Of a stretch of DNA of 64,000 nucleotides, positions 17,828 to 27,336 are shown in pieces. Every line of letters begins with the position of its first letter. Position 1 is the stretch's first letter. The DNA lies in the NCBI RefSeq assembly GCF_010993985.1, contig NZ_WINH01000001.1:186001-250000 (forward strand). The letters are read 5' to 3'. Under the pieces are notes generated by a model. It was not told the origin of the DNA, did not search any database, and was given only the letters and a program-made list of their open reading frames with translations. The DNA comes from Paraferrimonas sp. SM1919 (GTDB lineage Bacteria > Pseudomonadota > Gammaproteobacteria > Enterobacterales > Shewanellaceae). The translations under genes and the position numbers were made by a program.

Positions 17828-18751
17828 TTAAATTCCGCTAATAAGTGAAAAATTGTCTACTTTGATTGACTCCTTAGTTGTTAATTCTTCTGCCAACCAC
17901 TTTCTTAGTAATTCGATACTTGGTTGAGCTTTAGCATCTTGATTAGACACTAAATAATAATGATCCTTGGTCTTAAGTTCTTGCTCAAACAAGGGCACAA
18001 GGATCTTTTCTTTAAACCAGTTTTGCGCTAAAGGCATCGGAGCCAAAGCGATCCCCAACCCCTGTTGAGCCGCTCTAGCAACGCCAAACATAGAATCAAA
18101 CTGAATGATCTGCTTGGGATTAAAGTCCTTAATATTGGCGGCTTCTGCCCATTGGTGCCATGCCCAAGGTCTTGCTTTATGTAGAATTAAAGGAATGCTT
18201 TCAAGGGCTTTCTTACCTAAATAATTCAATTCCATAAAACGTGCATGGTTACATGCCGGCACATACCTTAAAGCAAATAATGATTGCACCAAAAATGCAT
18301 TAGGTTTAGTTGAAGACAGTACGATAGATAAATCTGAAGCCTTAGCGGTTTCAGCACCCGATTTAACGGTCTCTATTTGTAAATTAATATTAGGATTTGC
18401 TGCAGTCCAATGACTCATTTTAGGTATAAATATCTCACTGGCAAAAAATTCAGGCATTGATATTTGTAGAGTTTCGTTGTGACTTTCACTCTTAGCCTGA
18501 TTAAGTACATCATTGAGCTCGATCAATAACGGTTCAACTTTGTGATAAAGCGCTTTACCGGCACGACTCAGCTCTATTGCTCGGGTCTTTCTGATAAATA
18601 AATCAAACCCAAGTTGTTCCTCTAGTCCCTTAATTTGATGACTGACCGCTGATGGTGTCAAAAATAGCTGTTCAGCAGCATGTTTAAAACTCAAACATTT
18701 CGCAGCAACACAGAAGCATCTCAATCCTCGAGTGGACATTTGTAACGGCAT
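17828..18751 (-). CDS. LysR-family transcriptional regulator (GcvA-like)
   Basis: A 307-residue DNA-binding regulator. The N-terminal winged helix-turn-helix is clear (LSFKHAAEQLFLTPSAVSHQIKGLEEQLGFDLFIR, residues ~19-54). An effector-binding domain follows, with the usual LysR ending GIALAPMPLAQNWF. The helix-turn-helix sequence and total length resemble GcvA-type regulators. LysR regulators often control divergent or nearby genes. The nearest candidates are the amidohydrolase/deacetylase cluster about 0.7 kb away, which however is not adjacent, and the small secreted-protein gene downstream. The effector is unknown. Confidence 0.9.
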   Translation of the reverse strand: MPLQMSTRGLRCFCVAAKCLSFKHAAEQLFLTPSAVSHQIKGLEEQLGFDLFIRKTRAIELSRAGKALYHKVEPLLIELNDVLNQAKSESHNETLQISMPEFFASEIFIPKMSHWTAANPNINLQIETVKSGAETAKASDLSIVLSSTKPNAFLVQSLFALRYVPACNHARFMELNYLGKKALESIPLILHKARPWAWHQWAEAANIKDFNPKQIIQFDSMFGVARAAQQGLGIALAPMPLAQNWFKEKILVPLFEQELKTKDHYYLVSNQDAKAQPSIELLRKWLAEELTTKESIKVDNFSLISGI

Positions 18752-18862
18752 AACTCTACCCTCTATAAAACTTAATCTTACCTAAGCTATTCAAGAGTTG
18801 TACCAAGGTTAAATCACGCTAAACCGTGCCATTTGAACGGATTTACCTACTAAATTGTCACC

Positions 18863-18887
18863 GCAGCGCCCCATAACAGGGCGCTGC
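18863..18887. repeat. GC-rich inverted repeat between the chemoreceptor and LysR genes
   Basis: Perfect 9-bp stem GCAGCGCCC / GGGCGCTGC with a 7-nt loop. It has no T tract on either strand, so it is at best a weak terminator of the chemoreceptor gene; it may also protect the mRNA 3' end. Confidence 0.55.
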
Positions 18888-18923
18888 ACCACAACAATGC
18901 AGCCTTTAATTTCATCTCAATGC

Positions 18924-20621
18924 TCAGACACTGAAGCTACAAACTTGCTTGTTTAAAGAAGTCGCATTTTGCTTAAGTTGTTCGCTTGCTTGCGTAATAT
19001 GTTTAATTTCTTGTTCTGCTTGTTCGCTCATCTGATACAACAAATGCACATTTTGATTGAGATCTTGGGTCACTTTAGTCTGTTGCTCAGCCCCAGCCGC
19101 CACCTGCACATTCAAATCATTAATCGCTGTAACAGACTGACTCATGGCCTCAACGGATTGTTTAGCCAGTTGTGCTTGTTCAATGGTCTCACTAGATGAG
19201 CGCTGCGAGACTCGCATCGCTTCAGCAGCTTTTTTAGCCTCTGTTTGCAGCTGAAAAATCATGGTTTGAATTTCTTCGGTACTGGATTGAGTTCTTTTCG
19301 CTAATGTCCTAACTTCATCAGCAACCACGGCAAACCCCCGCCCCTGCTCACCAGCTCTGGCAGCTTCAATAGCAGCATTAAGTGCCAGTAAATTTGTCTG
19401 TTCGGCAATATTCTCAATCACTTCTAAGACGGTGCCAATACCATTGCTTTGACTTTCTAAGGACTGCATTAATTTAGCCGAACCTTCAATATTGTTTGAA
19501 AGCTCAGTTATTTTTTGAACGGCCTTATCTAAAGCCGCAACCGAGAGACCACCAGCATTATTTGCAGCTAAGGTTTCTTCGGCTGCATTTTGGGCTGAAC
19601 GAGAGATTTCTTCTGCAGAACTCAGCATTTCATTAATTGCGGTTGCAACTAACTCTGATTTTTGCTTTTGCGATGTGATAATACTTTGATTAGAACTAGA
19701 GCTGGTACTTAAAATCTCACTGACTTTATCAAGTGAATTAGCCTGCTGTACCACCTTAATAACAATTTCTCTAATTTGAGCGGAGAAGGCATTAAATTCG
19801 TTCGCACAAACACCGACTTCGTCCAATAATTTAACGTCTAATGACTTAGTTAAATCACCGCTACCATTAGCAATATCATGAAGTTGTTGATGCATTTTCC
19901 TGAGTGGAGTTAGTGCATTTTGGATCAATAAATAACACACCAAACATAATACAGCGAGCATGACTGGCAATTGCCAAATAACATATGTGACAAGATTACT
20001 GACGGTAGCATCTATTAGTTGCTCTTTTTCGATGACAGCCTTATCAATATCATCAATATAAAAACCTGTCCCTAAAAACCACTGAGTCTGTGGGATTGGT
20101 TCAACATAAGACAGTTTTAAAAACCTCTGCTCACCAAAGCCGGCTTTCTTGGAAGAAAAGTGAATAAAGCCGCCACCATTTTTTGCGGTTTCCACCATTT
20201 CATGCATAACTTTATCTGCAAGCCCTTTCGCGTTTTCTAAAAAATAGGTCCCCCTAACCGAAGGGTCACGGCCATTGGCAATCGCATAACCATCGATGCT
20301 ATTGATAAAGTAGTAACCGCCATTAGCATAGCTTAACTCATTTAAGTAATTGATGATTGCTTCATCACGGGCTGTGCTACTGGGTTGCTTTAACATCGGT
20401 TGTATTGACGAAAGCGTACTTGTGACTAACGATTTTAATTCAGATTGCTTGGCTGCCATCGCCGATTGGCGGAGTTGCTGAATTTCAACTTCCTTAAAGG
20501 TTTGCAGTTCACTATGGGTTTGCCAGAACAGCATTCCACAGATAAGAACTAAGGGTAATGAACAAATAATTAATAATTTACTTCTTAGAGTTAGATCTAT
20601 TAATTTCATGCGATGTGCCAT
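18924..20621 (-). CDS. Methyl-accepting chemotaxis protein with a periplasmic Cache-type sensor
   Basis: Transmembrane chemoreceptor of 565 residues feeding CheA/CheW. Order: TM1 (about residues 13-30), a periplasmic domain of ~180 residues with [17 protein letters not shown] and a [13 protein letters not shown] segment typical of single-Cache sensors, TM2 (about 210-230), a HAMP linker, then the long signalling coiled coil. The conserved hairpin tip [21 protein letters not shown] is intact. There is no C-terminal NWETF-type tether. Two methionines (1 and 5) could start it and neither has a good Shine-Dalgarno sequence. Ligand unknown; Cache sensors of this type often bind small organic acids or amines. 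Confidence 0.93.
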   Translation of the reverse strand: MAHRMKLIDLTLRSKLLIICSLPLVLICGMLFWQTHSELQTFKEVEIQQLRQSAMAAKQSELKSLVTSTLSSIQPMLKQPSSTARDEAIINYLNELSYANGGYYFINSIDGYAIANGRDPSVRGTYFLENAKGLADKVMHEMVETAKNGGGFIHFSSKKAGFGEQRFLKLSYVEPIPQTQWFLGTGFYIDDIDKAVIEKEQLIDATVSNLVTYVIWQLPVMLAVLCLVCYLLIQNALTPLRKMHQQLHDIANGSGDLTKSLDVKLLDEVGVCANEFNAFSAQIREIVIKVVQQANSLDKVSEILSTSSSSNQSIITSQKQKSELVATAINEMLSSAEEISRSAQNAAEETLAANNAGGLSVAALDKAVQKITELSNNIEGSAKLMQSLESQSNGIGTVLEVIENIAEQTNLLALNAAIEAARAGEQGRGFAVVADEVRTLAKRTQSSTEEIQTMIFQLQTEAKKAAEAMRVSQRSSSETIEQAQLAKQSVEAMSQSVTAINDLNVQVAAGAEQQTKVTQDLNQNVHLLYQMSEQAEQEIKHITQASEQLKQNATSLNKQVCSFSV

Positions 20622-20737
20622 GTATTAGTTTTTGCTTATAAATCAAACTACAAATAGAGTGATTTAATTTCAACAAATACCAACCATTACATTTCAATAA
20701 TGAACCTAAGAAGCAACAATGTCCCGCTAACCAATAA

Positions 20738-20754
20738 GGGAGCCCAAGGCTCCC
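20738..20754 (-). terminator. Weak terminator after the S10 peptidase gene
   Basis: Stem GGGAGCC / GGCTCCC with a 3-nt loop, 11 nt past the peptidase stop. The downstream minus-strand sequence is only partly T-rich (TTATT). Confidence 0.55.
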
Positions 20755-20764
20755 ATTAAAAAAT

Positions 20765-22279
20765 TTAATATTTTGCGGCTTTATCTGCCGCAGGCAATGA
20801 GTTGATGATAAATTCTCTCAAATCTTGATTAGAAAGCTGTAAATCTTGATGCCGAAGATACATCATATGGCCAGAACGATACCCCTTAAAGCCGATTCTA
20901 TCTTTCATCTTACCACTAGGGTCTAGCTGCCACATATTGTATTTGGCATCAAAATAGTTAGTGGCGCCATCATAGTAACCCGCTTGAATAAGCACGTTTA
21001 GGTAAGGATTTTGTGCCATCGCTAAACGCAGATTTTCTCCGGTATTATTATTGGTTCTATCCCAAGGGTAAACATTACCAAACATGTTGTACTTAATGTC
21101 GGTTTTAAAGCCGAGTTCTTGCTGCAGATAATAGTTAATGGCTGGCGTGAATGAATGTAACCATGAAGTCAGTTCTGGCCAGTAATCAGGACGATCGCCG
21201 ACTTCTTTTTTATCAATTCCTAAGTAACGAGAGTCCAAACGCCCTAGGGTCTGACCTTTATCCCGCAGCAAGGCTTTCCAGAAATACTGGGTTGAAACGT
21301 CAAGGTTGGATTGCAGCACCTCTTGCACGCTCAGGCCAGAGTATTTCGCCACCTGTTGTGCCACCTGCTGACGCTTTGCATCCGTTAAGCGCGTCCCTTT
21401 AGCCAGCGCTGGTAGGTACTCATCAAAGGTATAATCTTCCACCTCTTCAAGGACTTCTAACAAATCTTTGGCTTGCAGCTCCTTAGATAATGCTTTGTGA
21501 TACCAAGCGGTTGCAGCAAAGTAAGGCAAACGGTTAGCCGCCTTTACCGGCCCCTCACGTTTAATGCCAATATCCGTTGGCGATACCAGTACCACACCAT
21601 TTAAGTACATCCATTGACTGTTTTGCAGTTCGAGCGCCAAGCCACTGACACGGGTGGTGCCATAGCTTTCACCAATTAAAAATTTAGGTGAACGCCAACG
21701 GTTATGGCGATTAACAAAGGTGTTAATCCAAGAGGCGAGGTATTTAATATCAGCATTAACGCCAAAAAACTGTTTTTGCTGCGCCTCTTTAGCTGGCAGT
21801 TTGCCGTCTTTACCCGGTAGCACCCGTGAGTAGCCAGTATTGACTGGGTTAACAAAAACAATATCCGCCACATCTAATACTGAATATGGATTAGTTTTCA
21901 CCCCATAAGGTTGCAGTGGATAGCCCTCATCATCGATATTCAGCACTTTAGGGCCAGTGTAGGCCACATGCATCCATACCGATGCCGAACCTGGGCCGCC
22001 ATTAAATGAGATTAATAATGGCCTGTTGGCATTGTCTTTGACATCGGTACGTTGATAGTAGGTGTAAAACAGGCTAGCAATGGCTTCACCTTGTTCGTTC
22101 CATACAGGTTGGGTACCAGCCTCAGCACTGTAACGTACCTTCTCACCTTTGATGGTGGTTTTATGCTCGGTGAGCACCTTAGTATCAGCAGATAAACTGA
22201 TATCATGTTCTTTTGCATAGCTGTTGTCGTTGAATATCGACAGGAGCATAGTTGCCACTATTATTATTTTGGTTCGCAT
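20765..22279 (-). CDS. Secreted S10-family serine carboxypeptidase-like peptidase
   Basis: A 504-residue exported peptidase. A signal peptide (residues ~1-22, ending NDNSYA) is followed by a serine-carboxypeptidase alpha/beta hydrolase. Seen directly: the oxyanion/substrate block SFNGGPGSASVWMH, the nucleophile elbow GESYGTTR with Ser near residue 204, a candidate catalytic Asp in GYYDGATNYFD, and His in SGHMMYLR near the C-terminus. Bacterial members occur in proteolytic marine bacteria and probably trim peptides from the C-terminus in the periplasm. It is divergent from the S9 peptidase gene with ~97 bp between starts, so both may share regulation. The ATG lacks a strong Shine-Dalgarno sequence. 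Confidence 0.92.
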   Translation of the reverse strand: MRTKIIIVATMLLSIFNDNSYAKEHDISLSADTKVLTEHKTTIKGEKVRYSAEAGTQPVWNEQGEAIASLFYTYYQRTDVKDNANRPLLISFNGGPGSASVWMHVAYTGPKVLNIDDEGYPLQPYGVKTNPYSVLDVADIVFVNPVNTGYSRVLPGKDGKLPAKEAQQKQFFGVNADIKYLASWINTFVNRHNRWRSPKFLIGESYGTTRVSGLALELQNSQWMYLNGVVLVSPTDIGIKREGPVKAANRLPYFAATAWYHKALSKELQAKDLLEVLEEVEDYTFDEYLPALAKGTRLTDAKRQQVAQQVAKYSGLSVQEVLQSNLDVSTQYFWKALLRDKGQTLGRLDSRYLGIDKKEVGDRPDYWPELTSWLHSFTPAINYYLQQELGFKTDIKYNMFGNVYPWDRTNNNTGENLRLAMAQNPYLNVLIQAGYYDGATNYFDAKYNMWQLDPSGKMKDRIGFKGYRSGHMMYLRHQDLQLSNQDLREFIINSLPAADKAAKY

Positions 22280-22376
22280 TTTTTAGATTTTTCTATCTGA
22301 GTAGGTTTCACAAGACTATCAAGCAATTCAATTATTTGCTAGATTGAGGTGAACACATTTCAACCAAGGAAAGGCA

Positions 22377-24506
22377 ATGAAAAAGCTCAAACTCTCGCTA
22401 GTAGTAATGTCTATCGGGCTAAGTGCTTGCTCTGAACATAAAGTGCCGACCGACCCGCTCACGGCGCCAATAGCACAAAAGATTCCCCATAAAATGACCG
22501 CCCACGGCCATACCCGTACCGATAATTACTATTGGATGCGTGATGATGAGCGTAAAGATGCTAAAATCCTAGCACACCTGCAAGCTGAAAATAATTATGC
22601 CAAAGCGGTACTCGCGCCTAACCAAGCCCTTGAGCAAACGCTTTATGATGAAATGATTGGCCGTCTCGAAAAAGATAAGTCATCGGTCCCCGCCTATAAA
22701 GATGGCTACTATTACTATTCACGCTATAACGCCGACAGTGAATATCCAATTTATGCTCGTAAAAAAGGGGCTTTAGAGGCAGCAGAACAGTTACTGCTTG
22801 ACGGTAATGTGATGGCCGCGGGCCATGAATACTTTGCCATTGGTGGCTATGACATTAGCCCAGATCAGCAAACCCTAGCTTACGCCACTGACACCCTATC
22901 TCGCCGCATTTATACCATTGAATTTAAAAGTCTAGATTCTGACAAAAAATACCCAGATAAACTTGAAGGCACCACCGGTCAAGTATTATGGGCTAATGAC
23001 AATAAAAGCGTTTATTACATTGTAAAAGATAAACAAACCCTGCTTGGCAACAAGGTCTATCGCCATACCTTTGGCACCGAGCAAGACGCTGACGTGTTAG
23101 TGTATGAACAAAAAGATCCAACCTTCTACATTGGTTTAGGTCAGTCCAAAGACAACCAAGAGATTTATGTCTACCAGAATGAAACCACTAAATCTGGCAT
23201 GGTGATCATTAATGCTAATAATGTAGAGGCCGCGGTTGAAGATTTTACCCCAATTACCGAAGGTCATGAATTTAACGCACAAAAACTTGGGGATCACTAC
23301 TATATCCACACTAATTTAGACGCGACTAACTTTAAGATTGTCAAAGTGCACCAATCTGAGCGCAGCGATACCAGCAAGTGGCAGGATGTGATTGCCCATA
23401 ACCCAGATGTTTATATTCAATACTTTAATGTATTTAATAACCATCTCGTTAGGGTAGAAAAAGAGCAAGGCCTGCAAAGGGTCATCATCAGCCAACTTGA
23501 TGGTTCAAATGCAAAAGAAATTAAATTTAATGATGAGGTATTTAATGCAGGCTTAAGTACCAACTTAACCCTGGATGCCGATGCCGTTCGGGTGTATTAC
23601 AGCTCACCAACCACCCCGACCAGCATCTATGATGTTGACCTAAACAGCCTTGAGAAAACCCTTAAAAAGCAAGATAAGGTACTGGGTGAATTTACCCCAA
23701 GCGACTACATCGCCAAACGCATTTTTATTACTGCCCGTGATGGTGCTAAAGTGCCCGTTACCATCAGTTATCGTAACGATACCTATAAACAAGATGGCAG
23801 TGCACCTTTGTATCAGTATGGTTATGGCTCTTATGGGGCCACTATGGATCCTAGCTTTGTCTCCCATCGATTAAGTTTAATGGATAGGGGCTTTATTATT
23901 GCCACCGCCCATATTCGAGGCTCGCAAATGCTGGGCCGCCCATGGTATGAAGATGGCAAAATGTTCAATAAAATTAATACCTTTAATGATTTTATTGATG
24001 TCACCAAAGGACTAACCGCACAAAAGTATGCCAATGCCGATAAGGTTTACGCAGCAGGTGGCAGTGCCGGGGGGCTATTAATGGGGGCGGTAATTAACGA
24101 TTCGCCGGAGCTTTACCACGGTGTCGCCGCCCATGTTCCTTTTGTGGATGTGGTCACCACCATGTCAGATGCTTCAATTCCTTTGACAACTGGCGAGTGG
24201 GCCGAGTGGGGTAACCCTGAAAATAAAGACTCCTACGAGTATATGCTGTCTTATTCCCCTTATGATCAAGTCAAAGCCATTGATTACCCTAACCTATTAG
24301 TCACCACCGGCTTGCACGATTCCCAGGTGCAATACTTTGAACCTATGAAATGGGTTGCCAAACTTAGAGAGTACAAGACCGACGATAACATTTTAGTGTT
24401 TGATACCGATATGGAAGCTGGCCACGGCGGTGCCTCTGGACGCTTTAAGCGTTATCTGCAGCGTGCTCAGGAATACGCCTTCTTTATTAATTTATCTAAG
24501 CAATAA
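22377..24506 (+). CDS. Lipid-anchored oligopeptidase B-like S9 peptidase
   Basis: Serine peptidase of the prolyl-oligopeptidase family (S9A), 709 residues. The core matches oligopeptidase B/protease II: the N-terminal DNYYWMRDDERKD and LQAENNYAKAVL, a beta-propeller region, then the catalytic domain with nucleophile GGSAGG (Ser563), Asp in GLHDSQVQYFEPMKW and His in GHGGASGR. Unlike cytoplasmic protease II it starts with a lipoprotein signal (GLSAC, Cys18), so it should be membrane anchored outside the cytoplasm, and the following Ser suggests the outer membrane. ATG behind AAGGAAAGG. The divergent S10 peptidase suggests joint peptide use. Family certain; cleavage after basic residues inferred. 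Confidence 0.9.
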   Translation: MKKLKLSLVVMSIGLSACSEHKVPTDPLTAPIAQKIPHKMTAHGHTRTDNYYWMRDDERKDAKILAHLQAENNYAKAVLAPNQALEQTLYDEMIGRLEKDKSSVPAYKDGYYYYSRYNADSEYPIYARKKGALEAAEQLLLDGNVMAAGHEYFAIGGYDISPDQQTLAYATDTLSRRIYTIEFKSLDSDKKYPDKLEGTTGQVLWANDNKSVYYIVKDKQTLLGNKVYRHTFGTEQDADVLVYEQKDPTFYIGLGQSKDNQEIYVYQNETTKSGMVIINANNVEAAVEDFTPITEGHEFNAQKLGDHYYIHTNLDATNFKIVKVHQSERSDTSKWQDVIAHNPDVYIQYFNVFNNHLVRVEKEQGLQRVIISQLDGSNAKEIKFNDEVFNAGLSTNLTLDADAVRVYYSSPTTPTSIYDVDLNSLEKTLKKQDKVLGEFTPSDYIAKRIFITARDGAKVPVTISYRNDTYKQDGSAPLYQYGYGSYGATMDPSFVSHRLSLMDRGFIIATAHIRGSQMLGRPWYEDGKMFNKINTFNDFIDVTKGLTAQKYANADKVYAAGGSAGGLLMGAVINDSPELYHGVAAHVPFVDVVTTMSDASIPLTTGEWAEWGNPENKDSYEYMLSYSPYDQVKAIDYPNLLVTTGLHDSQVQYFEPMKWVAKLREYKTDDNILVFDTDMEAGHGGASGRFKRYLQRAQEYAFFINLSKQ

Positions 24507-24528
24507 CTAAGAATAAGCTTTTAAATAC

Positions 24529-24559
24529 AACAAAGCCGCATTAAATGCGGCTTTGTTTT
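24529..24559. terminator. Bidirectional terminator between the S9 peptidase and yegD
   Basis: Perfect inverted repeat AACAAAGCCGCAT / ATGCGGCTTTGTT with a 3-nt loop and T-rich flanks, between convergent genes. Confidence 0.85.
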
Positions 24560-24583
24560 AAAGGGAGAGCAAACCTCATAGGA

Positions 24584-25945
24584 CTAACTAAACACCCTTT
24601 GCGCCCATAGCCCTAAACCATTAGCCACCGAGCCAAAGTCATCGCCACTGACAACAGGTTTATTGAGCTTGTTGGCAATAAAGTTTTTAATCGTTGGCGA
24701 TTTAGCACTGCCACCTGTCACAAATACCGTATCAGGCTCGCTGCCCGCTTGCATAAGTGCTTCGTCAATCAATTGACCAATGGCCTCAAGGTTGGCTTTG
24801 TTGGCATTCTCAAACTCACTACTGGTATGGGTGAGTTGTAAGCCCTCATCGACAAAATCTAATGAGCTAGTGACTTGCTGCGCCTCTGATAATTGACGCT
24901 TCGACATTTCTGCCCCATAAACCAACTGGTGGGTTTGACGCATATTAGCAAGCTTTAATAACCTTGCCAGCTTTTGCGGCTGATTGGCATCCTCTAGGGT
25001 ATCTTTTAAGTTCAGCGCCGTATCTTTAGAATAGAAACGAGATTGCGCTGGAAAGTCATTAATGCTGACACCATCCCAAAATGGTTTTTGCGGCATCGGC
25101 AAGCCATTTTTTAGGGTGTCGTTCAAACCAAATTCTGGCATAAAGTTATGCAGCGCATGGTGAATATCAAAATCATTGCCGCCAACTCGCACACCACTGT
25201 GACCTAAGATCTGCTGCTGTCTATCGGCTAAATGATGAAACTGTGGCCCCATCAACACCATAGACACATCTGAGGTGCCACCACCGATGTCCACCACTAA
25301 TACTTTTTCACTTTGCTGCAATTGAGCTTCAAAACTTAGGCCGGCCGCCATAGGTTCAAATTGAAACTCAACCTGCTTAAAGCCAACATATTTGGCGGCA
25401 TTGGTTAAAATGGTAAGCGCCTGAGTATTAGCGTTATCCGCATTAGCCCCTTGGAAATTAACAGGTTTGCCAATCACCACCTGCTCAATGCTCTGTCCTA
25501 AGGTGTGTTCTGCTTGAGATTTCACTTCAAGCATCATCGCCGCAACCATATCTTCAAATGACTGAATTTGTGGCGCTTGCAAGCCGCTAGCCCCTAAAAA
25601 AGATTTGGGCGATTTAATGTAATAGCAATCATCGGATTCATCGAGGTACTCTGCTAACGCCTGTTCACCAAACAGTACCTCGGTATCATAACCATCAAGC
25701 TTTAACTCATTAAAAAAGCGGCGCGACATAGGCAGTTGAGTTTTGCGGGCTGTGGTAAAAGCTGGACCAACGCCTTTAAGCTGCAGTTGCTTATCTAACC
25801 AGGCACTTAGCATTTCTCGTCTTGGGGCAAACAAACTCGAAGGCATGTACTTGCCGTGTTCTCCCAAATTAACTAATTGTGCTTGGTTATTATTAATTAC
25901 CGAAATAGCACAGTTAGAGGTGCCGTAGTCAAATCCTGCAAACAT
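24584..25945 (-). CDS. yegD: YegD-type Hsp70-family chaperone
   Basis: A 453-residue actin-like ATPase of the YegD group, Hsp70 relatives that keep the nucleotide-binding domain but have no classical substrate-binding domain. Motifs: phosphate 1 (FDYGTSNCAIS, residues 4-14), phosphate 2 (VLVVDIGGGTSDVSMV, about residue 210), and the adenosine loop FVTGGSAKSP near residue 410. Length agrees with E. coli YegD. Clients and partners are not established. There is no Shine-Dalgarno sequence before the ATG. It is divergent from the RND pump operon, and I see no operon partner. Confidence 0.9.
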   Translation of the reverse strand: MFAGFDYGTSNCAISVINNNQAQLVNLGEHGKYMPSSLFAPRREMLSAWLDKQLQLKGVGPAFTTARKTQLPMSRRFFNELKLDGYDTEVLFGEQALAEYLDESDDCYYIKSPKSFLGASGLQAPQIQSFEDMVAAMMLEVKSQAEHTLGQSIEQVVIGKPVNFQGANADNANTQALTILTNAAKYVGFKQVEFQFEPMAAGLSFEAQLQQSEKVLVVDIGGGTSDVSMVLMGPQFHHLADRQQQILGHSGVRVGGNDFDIHHALHNFMPEFGLNDTLKNGLPMPQKPFWDGVSINDFPAQSRFYSKDTALNLKDTLEDANQPQKLARLLKLANMRQTHQLVYGAEMSKRQLSEAQQVTSSLDFVDEGLQLTHTSSEFENANKANLEAIGQLIDEALMQAGSEPDTVFVTGGSAKSPTIKNFIANKLNKPVVSGDDFGSVANGLGLWAQRVFS

Positions 25946-26195
25946 TCAAACAATTACCGCTGAAAAAAAAGGCTGCAGAGAATACCTAATGCCAAGGCTT
26001 CATACAAACTAAAAATGTTTAAGTTGCCTCATCGCTTCACATTCATTTACAAATAAAAGTCTAACATGAGTGCATTTAACTAGTTGTATTAAGGACTTAT
26101 GGATTACAATCCTAGTATGTTTTATAAGGTGATTCCCAACCAATTTACTTAACAGTGGAACTTTTATCACCTACAGTCTTTGACAAGGAACCACA
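25946..26195. promoter_or_regulatory. Divergent intergenic region yegD / RND pump
   Basis: 250 bp, AT-rich, with no open reading frame of note. It must contain both promoters. A possible plus-strand -10 (TACAAT near 26106) has no good -35 at standard spacing. I see no strong operator palindrome. Confidence 0.3.
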
Positions 26196-27332
26196 ATGCC
26201 AATCATCATTAGACGCTTGATGCCTTTGGGTATCATAATCGTATTTGGTTTATTAGCTTTTATACTCATCGCGACCAAGAAAGAGCCTGAGAAAAAGCCT
26301 ATTGAGCAACAAATCCCCAATATTGCCGTTTTGTCTAATCAGGCGACAAATGTGCAGTTGTATATTAATTCCTATGGTCTAGTTGAGCCCAAAAACCAGT
26401 CGCAATTGGTGGCTCAGGTCAGCGGTCGCATTACGAAAATTACTGATGATTTTGTTGCAGGCGCCTATGTAAAAAAAGGCACCTTGCTGGCGCAGATTGA
26501 AGATGCAGATTATCTGACCGAATTACATCAAGCTGAGGCCAGCTATGCCCAAGCGCTAGCTGCACTAGAGCAAGAAGAAGCCGAAGGCCAAGTCGCCCTA
26601 TCAAACTGGCAAGGGGTGACCTCGCAAACCCCAACGGCATTAGCACTGCGTAAACCGCAATTAAAGAAAGAACAAGCCAATGTCCGTTTTCAAAAGGCCG
26701 CCGTTGACCGTGCCCAGCGTAATCTTGAGCGTACCAAAATACGTGCGCCCTACTCTGGCTTTGTCAAACAGCGGGATATTGACCTAGGGCAGTTTGTAAG
26801 TACTGGCGTTAAATTAGGTCACATTCTAAATTCTGAAGTCGCTGAAATCCGCCTTCCGGTTACCCCGATTGAACTTGCTAGTATTGGCGACCTTAGTCGC
26901 AACCAAATTGTTGCCAGCTTAATTGATAAAAATGTTCCAAACAGCCCTATTTGGCAAGCTAAGCTGATGCGCAGCGAGAGAATTATCGACAACAACTCTC
27001 GCATGGTTTATGTGGTTGCGCAAATTAACGACCCTTACCAACTCGATAATCAGCCTGCTGCCCCCCTAAGATTTGGCACTTTCGTTACCGCCAAAATTAA
27101 AGCCAATGTACTAGAGAATGTGGTGACCGTGCCTCACTATAGTGTTCGCAACAATAAAATTGCCCAAGTGGTTGATAATAAGATTACTTTTCATAATGTA
27201 GAGCCTATCTACAGCGACTCTGATTGGGTCTATCTCGATGCTAATGCACTATTAGATGCGCCAATTGCGCAAACCTATTTAGACAGCTTCCGCCAAGACC
27301 AGCAAGTCAATGCTATCGCGGTAGGAGAGTAA
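26196..27332 (+). CDS. RND efflux periplasmic adaptor (HlyD/MFP family)
   Basis: Membrane fusion protein of 378 residues. N-terminal anchor helix (residues ~8-27), lipoyl half-motif (LVAQVSGRITKITDDFVAGAYVKKGTLLAQIED), an alpha-helical hairpin of ~90 residues, the second lipoyl half (RTKIRAPYSGFVKQRDIDLGQFVSTG), then beta-barrel and membrane-proximal domains. It bridges the inner-membrane RND pump and an outer-membrane channel. ATG behind AAGGAACC. It ends 4 nt before the pump gene, so the two are co-transcribed. No TolC-type gene is adjacent, so a shared TolC is expected. Confidence 0.92.
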   Translation: MPIIIRRLMPLGIIIVFGLLAFILIATKKEPEKKPIEQQIPNIAVLSNQATNVQLYINSYGLVEPKNQSQLVAQVSGRITKITDDFVAGAYVKKGTLLAQIEDADYLTELHQAEASYAQALAALEQEEAEGQVALSNWQGVTSQTPTALALRKPQLKKEQANVRFQKAAVDRAQRNLERTKIRAPYSGFVKQRDIDLGQFVSTGVKLGHILNSEVAEIRLPVTPIELASIGDLSRNQIVASLIDKNVPNSPIWQAKLMRSERIIDNNSRMVYVVAQINDPYQLDNQPAAPLRFGTFVTAKIKANVLENVVTVPHYSVRNNKIAQVVDNKITFHNVEPIYSDSDWVYLDANALLDAPIAQTYLDSFRQDQQVNAIAVGE

Positions 27333-27336
27333 GTCG

